Positions 60,912 to 64,000 of a DNA stretch of 64,000 nt are shown one piece after another; positions within the stretch are counted from its first letter, which is position 1, and each line of letters opens with the position of its first letter. The stretch is taken from NCBI GenBank assembly GCA_046292465.1, contig JBKBRB010000002.1, forward strand, positions 186,001 to 250,000. The letters run 5' to 3'. The stretch is from JANWWM01 sp046292465. Its GTDB lineage: Bacteria > Bacteroidota > Chlorobiia > Chlorobiales > Thermochlorobacteraceae. A program made the translations under genes and the position numbers. The notes under the pieces are model-generated. The model saw only the letters and a list, made by a program, of their open reading frames with translations, searched no databases and had not been told where the DNA came from.

Positions 60912-62119
60912 CGTTCAAGTCCAACAAGAAGCGTTACAAGAATCCAAATCGGAAACACGAGCGAATGCTTTCTCTCTTCAAGGGTTTTTGACGTTCGGCG
61001 CGTGATTGGCTTTGCCATTTGGCTTGACGCTTTGCGCACGTCGTTTTCGCTCACACTTTCGGGAAGCAGTGATTCAGAGAGCGCGTGAATAAACTTTTCA
61101 TCAAAAAATGATTCGGTGTTAAAGGCTCGCGCATCAAGCAGTTTCGGGTATTCGGGCGGCTCGCGCTTGCATAGCCAAATGATTTGCGACTCCGCTTCAT
61201 GTTGCCACTCTGTTTGTTTTATCACTTCCACTGAAATTTTTATCGGCGAAAATTGTGCGATTGCTTTCACGGCGCGTTCAATGTAAGGAAGCATCGTCGC
61301 GAAGTGTTCATCATAAACAATGCGCCATGTTTCTTTTTTCGTCAGCGAAAGCCATCGCTTTTCGTTCGGCTTTGAAATGAGATTCACCGAAAGGCTGTCG
61401 CCTTGTCTTGTTAGTTCAATTGGTGGAATGACGGTCGTTTTATCGGGGTTTGGCGTGATAAGATGCTCGAAGCGTGTTTCGTTTGCCGAACTTATTCCAA
61501 TCGCAATAAAGAGCGAATCGTCTGAAAGTTGTGCAACGCGTTCAATCCAAGTTGCTTCACCTGCGCTCGCATCAATCCAACGAACTTCGCGCGAGAGCGT
61601 CGGACGCTTTCCTTGCAGTGAATTTTCTCGCAGCGTTGACGCGATATAAAACGTGAGTGTATCCGCATTTGCCTTATCGGCTTCGGCAAGGAGCGACCAT
61701 AAATCCAACTTTGTGTTGGCTCTGTTCTCTACAGTTTTCGGAAAGGCGTTCGCAAGCGCACGCATTTCGTATCCTGCTTTTTGCAGAGAATCGAGGTGTT
61801 GATGAAATTCTTTTGGCTGTTCATCGTGGCGAATTGATGGCTCAACTAAAATCCAACCACTCCCAGAAGCCTTGTATTTACAAGCAATTTCAGGCGACGC
61901 TATTAAAACAGAAAGCAGTGCAAAAATCAGCGCGCGAAGTGCGAACAGCATGCTGTCATGAAACTTTACGCGGCGAAAGGTTCGCGTTTCGGCTTGCTCC
62001 AAAAACTTTACGCTTCCGATTTTGATTCTTGCAGGATTGTTTTTTGAAAAGAGATGAATGGCAATCGGAATGAAGAGCAAAAGAAGCGACCACAGATAAA
62101 TCGGATAAAGCAGGTTCAT
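60887..62119 (-). CDS. BatA-domain membrane protein
   Basis: 410 residues. The N-terminal BatA/aerotolerance-regulator module is clear: LYPIYLWSLLLLFIPIAIHL, then a basic loop with RIKIGSVKFLEQAETRTFRR, and a second helix (FALRALIFALLSVLIASPEI). The middle is periplasmic with no metal-binding VWA DxSxS motif that I can identify. The final helix is PIWILVTLLVGLERW. The start overlaps the DUF58 stop by four bases (ATGA). These proteins belong to MoxR-VWA stress or maturation operons, whose exact role varies. Confidence 0.8.
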   Translation of the reverse strand: MNLLYPIYLWSLLLLFIPIAIHLFSKNNPARIKIGSVKFLEQAETRTFRRVKFHDSMLFALRALIFALLSVLIASPEIACKYKASGSGWILVEPSIRHDEQPKEFHQHLDSLQKAGYEMRALANAFPKTVENRANTKLDLWSLLAEADKANADTLTFYIASTLRENSLQGKRPTLSREVRWIDASAGEATWIERVAQLSDDSLFIAIGISSANETRFEHLITPNPDKTTVIPPIELTRQGDSLSVNLISKPNEKRWLSLTKKETWRIVYDEHFATMLPYIERAVKAIAQFSPIKISVEVIKQTEWQHEAESQIIWLCKREPPEYPKLLDARAFNTESFFDEKFIHALSESLLPESVSENDVRKASSQMAKPITRRTSKTLEERKHSLVFPIWILVTLLVGLERWIAFSKE

Positions 62120-63003
62120 TTCGGAAGGCGATTTCTGGCAGTTAAAAATTTGCGTAAGGCGTCGTCGAGTGGCTCTTGAATCATAAACCGTTGATAGGCG
62201 ATTTGCTCCGCTTGCATTGATTTTTCAAGGGTTTGCATGCGATTACGCATGGCTGTTTGATACTGCGCTTTGGCAGTTTCCGCGTTGACTTTCACGATTT
62301 CTCCCGTCTCCAAGTCCTCGAACTCAACCTCGCCCTTGTAGTTAAAATCGTGTTCTTTTTCGCCGACAAGATGAAACAGTAGCACTTCGTTTTTAAGTCT
62401 TGAATAAGCGTAGAGCGTGGAGACGATTTCATCGGCATGTTCGTTCATATCGCTGATGAAAATTGTGATTTCACGTCGTTTTGAACGCGAGAGCAATGCT
62501 TCGAGTTGGGTTTGTTCCGCCCATCGTCCTTGTGGGGTCAGCGTTTCTAAGGTGCTAAAAATTTTTTTGAGTTGATTTTTATCGTGATGCGCAGGCACAT
62601 GGGTGATGTGGTTTTGAACGGCATACAGTCCGATTGCGTCGCCTTGTTGGTAGGCGAGATAACAAAGCGATGCTGAAAGCCAGCGAGCGTAATCAAACTT
62701 CGTAATGCCGTCTTCTTCGTGTTGCATGGAAGCACTTGCGTCGAGCAGAATCCGAACCGCGATGCTGGTTTCCACTTCGGAATTGCGCACGAAAAATTTG
62801 TCGGAGCGCGCAACGAGTTTCCAGTCAAGTCGCCGCAAATCGTCGCCAATTTGATACGGGCGATATTCGCTGAACTCTAACCCTGCACCGCTTCGTTTGC
62901 TTTGGTGCAAGCCGAGCATAAAGCCGTCAACGACTGTTTTTGCAATCAAATTCAGCCCTTTGAGTTTTGCGAGCATCTTCGGCGAGATGTAACGAGACGT
63001 CAT
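62116..63003 (-). CDS. DUF58 domain protein with VWA-like region
   Basis: 295 residues. The DUF58 signature is SGAGLEFSEYRPYQIGDDLR, followed by RLDWKLVARSDKFFVRNSE. The VWA-like region has LLDASASMQHEE (a DxSxS metal-adhesion site) and EITIFISDMNEHAD. It normally works with a MoxR AAA+ ATPase encoded next to it, but here the upstream neighbour is tatD in the opposite direction. It heads an operon with the BatA, DUF4175-like and membrane-protein genes. Confidence 0.9.
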   Translation of the reverse strand: MTSRYISPKMLAKLKGLNLIAKTVVDGFMLGLHQSKRSGAGLEFSEYRPYQIGDDLRRLDWKLVARSDKFFVRNSEVETSIAVRILLDASASMQHEEDGITKFDYARWLSASLCYLAYQQGDAIGLYAVQNHITHVPAHHDKNQLKKIFSTLETLTPQGRWAEQTQLEALLSRSKRREITIFISDMNEHADEIVSTLYAYSRLKNEVLLFHLVGEKEHDFNYKGEVEFEDLETGEIVKVNAETAKAQYQTAMRNRMQTLEKSMQAEQIAYQRFMIQEPLDDALRKFLTARNRLPK

Positions 63004-63091
63004 TTTACGATTGTTGATTCTTCGTCCATTACTATACTCAATTTTCGTATTTTCGCGCTCAAAATTTTACGACCAATGTTTATCCATAACC

Positions 63092-63865
63092 ATGTTCACT
63101 GACGCACACGCACATCTATCTTTTCCACAGTTTGACGAAGACCGCGCTGATATTATCAAGCGACTTCAAGAAAGCCAAGTTTCCGTTCTCATCAATCCCG
63201 GCACTGATGTTCAGACAAGTGAAGGGGCGATTGCCATCGCGCAAGCCTTGCCTTTCGTTTATGCCAATGTGGGACTTCACCCCGGCGATGTGAATCATTT
63301 TGATATGAATGATTTGGAGAAATTGGAATCGCTTTCTTACCGTGAAAAAGTCGTTGCGATTGGGGAAATCGGTTTGGATTATCACTATCCCGACCACAAT
63401 AAATCGATTCAAGAAACTTGTTTTCGCGAGATGCTGCGTCTTGCGAAACGCCGCGATTTGCCTGTTGTGATTCACACGCGCGACGCTTGGGCAGATACGT
63501 TCCGAATTTTAGAGGAAGAAAAATCCTCCAATCTTCGCGGCATGATGCACTGCTTTTCAGGCGGGATTGACGAGGCGAAACGCAGTTTGAAGTTGGGGTT
63601 CAAGATTTCTATTCCGGGCGTAATTACCTTTAAGAAATCAACTCTGCCCAATGTGGTTGCCGCCCTTTCGCTTGAAGACTTGCTGACGGAAACCGACTGC
63701 CCTTGGCTTGCGCCAACGCCCCATCGTGGCAAGCGCAACGAGCCTGCTTTTGTGGTTGAAGTTGCTAAAAAAATCGCGGAGGTAAAAGGGATTTCCGTCG
63801 AAGAAGTTGCTTACACAGTTCACCGCACACTTACTTCACTAATGAATATCAAACCGTTAGACTGA
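63092..63865 (+). CDS. TatD family deoxyribonuclease
   Basis: 257 residues starting MFTDAHAHLSFPQFDED at 63092. The metal-binding residues of TatD are all visible: DAHAH (residues 4-8), AIGEIGLDYHY near residue 90, VIHTRDAW near 126, MHCFSGG near 152, and ETDCPWLAP near 202. TatD enzymes are Mg-dependent DNases and exonucleases. The upstream open frame to 63011 has no similarity. It is divergent from the DUF58 operon and converges on the FAD-enzyme gene, with only four bases between stops. Confidence 0.93.
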   Translation: MFTDAHAHLSFPQFDEDRADIIKRLQESQVSVLINPGTDVQTSEGAIAIAQALPFVYANVGLHPGDVNHFDMNDLEKLESLSYREKVVAIGEIGLDYHYPDHNKSIQETCFREMLRLAKRRDLPVVIHTRDAWADTFRILEEEKSSNLRGMMHCFSGGIDEAKRSLKLGFKISIPGVITFKKSTLPNVVAALSLEDLLTETDCPWLAPTPHRGKRNEPAFVVEVAKKIAEVKGISVEEVAYTVHRTLTSLMNIKPLD

Positions 63866-63869
63866 CTTT

Positions 63870-64000
63870 CTAACCTTTTTCAAATCGTTGCAGGCTTAAA
63901 AATTTTATGGGCATTTGCGTTTCCCCATTGATGACGAGGTCAGCCATGATTTCTCCTATTGCGCTAACGAACTTAAAGCCGTGTCCGCTGAATCCTGCGG
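63870..64000 (-). CDS. Sarcosine-oxidase-like FAD-dependent oxidoreductase, C-terminal end only
   Basis: Only the last 42 codons lie in the window, ending in TAG at 63870-63872. The peptide AGFSGHGFKFVSAIGEIMAD, continuing LVINGETQMPIKFLSLQRF, matches the C-terminus of monomeric sarcosine oxidase and N-methyl-amino-acid oxidases, where the GFSGHGFK loop contacts FAD. The N-terminal FAD-binding motif is off the right edge, so the exact substrate cannot be told. Confidence 0.85.
   Translation of the reverse strand, partial: AGFSGHGFKFVSAIGEIMADLVINGETQMPIKFLSLQRFEKG

Noticed and set aside
1..64000. tRNA or rRNA genes and insertion sequences
   Set aside because: I saw no cloverleaf-like or ribosomal sequence and no transposase-like protein in any gap or frame I examined.

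Overview
The window is a chromosomal segment of a Gram-negative bacterium of the Bacteroidetes/Chlorobi assemblage, most likely a Chloroherpeton-like (Chloroherpetonaceae) or closely related lineage. The signs are type IX secretion sorting tails ending in YPNPFNP-type motifs, PorV-like and TonB-dependent outer-membrane proteins, a thioredoxin-reductase-like ferredoxin-NADP reductase, type III glutamine synthetase, class I FBPase, GlgE, a GvpF/L protein and an MglA GTPase with a roadblock partner. This placement is inference from gene families, because no rRNA or tRNA gene is present. About 45 protein genes are tightly packed. The few long gaps hold repeats or regulatory-looking DNA.

Layout. 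0-3 kb (minus): a truncated glnN, an Lrp/AsnC regulator and an orphan gvpF/L gene coupled to a small coiled-coil gene. 3-14 kb: GH97 glucosidase, ferredoxin-NADP reductase, HD-GYP response regulator, DHH phosphoesterase, thioesterase, a four-gene overlapping minus-strand operon (DUF3299 protein, small exported protein, tsaE, tsaB), a DUF481-like barrel and glgE. 14-18.7 kb: a type IX-secreted nuclease-like protein, apaG and a DegV protein, separated by repeat-filled gaps. 18.7-30.5 kb (minus): a surface operon of two secreted proteins, two lipoproteins, a TonB-dependent receptor and a PorV-like protein. 30.7-37.7 kb: queuosine-precursor transporter, a small membrane protein, an SPFH protein, recJ, a lysine-rich unknown, fbp and a DUF427 protein.

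37.7-49.1 kb (plus) is the most distinctive region. A chemoreceptor is followed by a 2056-residue CheA hybrid (helical repeats, a long acidic segment, two nearly identical HPt domains, kinase, CheW, receiver), a receiver-PATAN protein with a roadblock-like tail, a stand-alone roadblock protein and an MglA GTPase. Together they look like a compact pathway from chemosensing to cell polarity or motility. CheW, CheB and CheR are absent.

49.2-64 kb (mostly minus): a degenerate EnvC-type LytM protein, a periplasmic TonB-like protein, an AtuA/DUF1446 protein, guaA, a class A penicillin-binding protein, and a DUF58-BatA-DUF4175-like-membrane protein operon that lacks its usual MoxR ATPase. It ends with tatD (plus) and the 3' end of a sarcosine-oxidase-like FAD enzyme running off the right edge.
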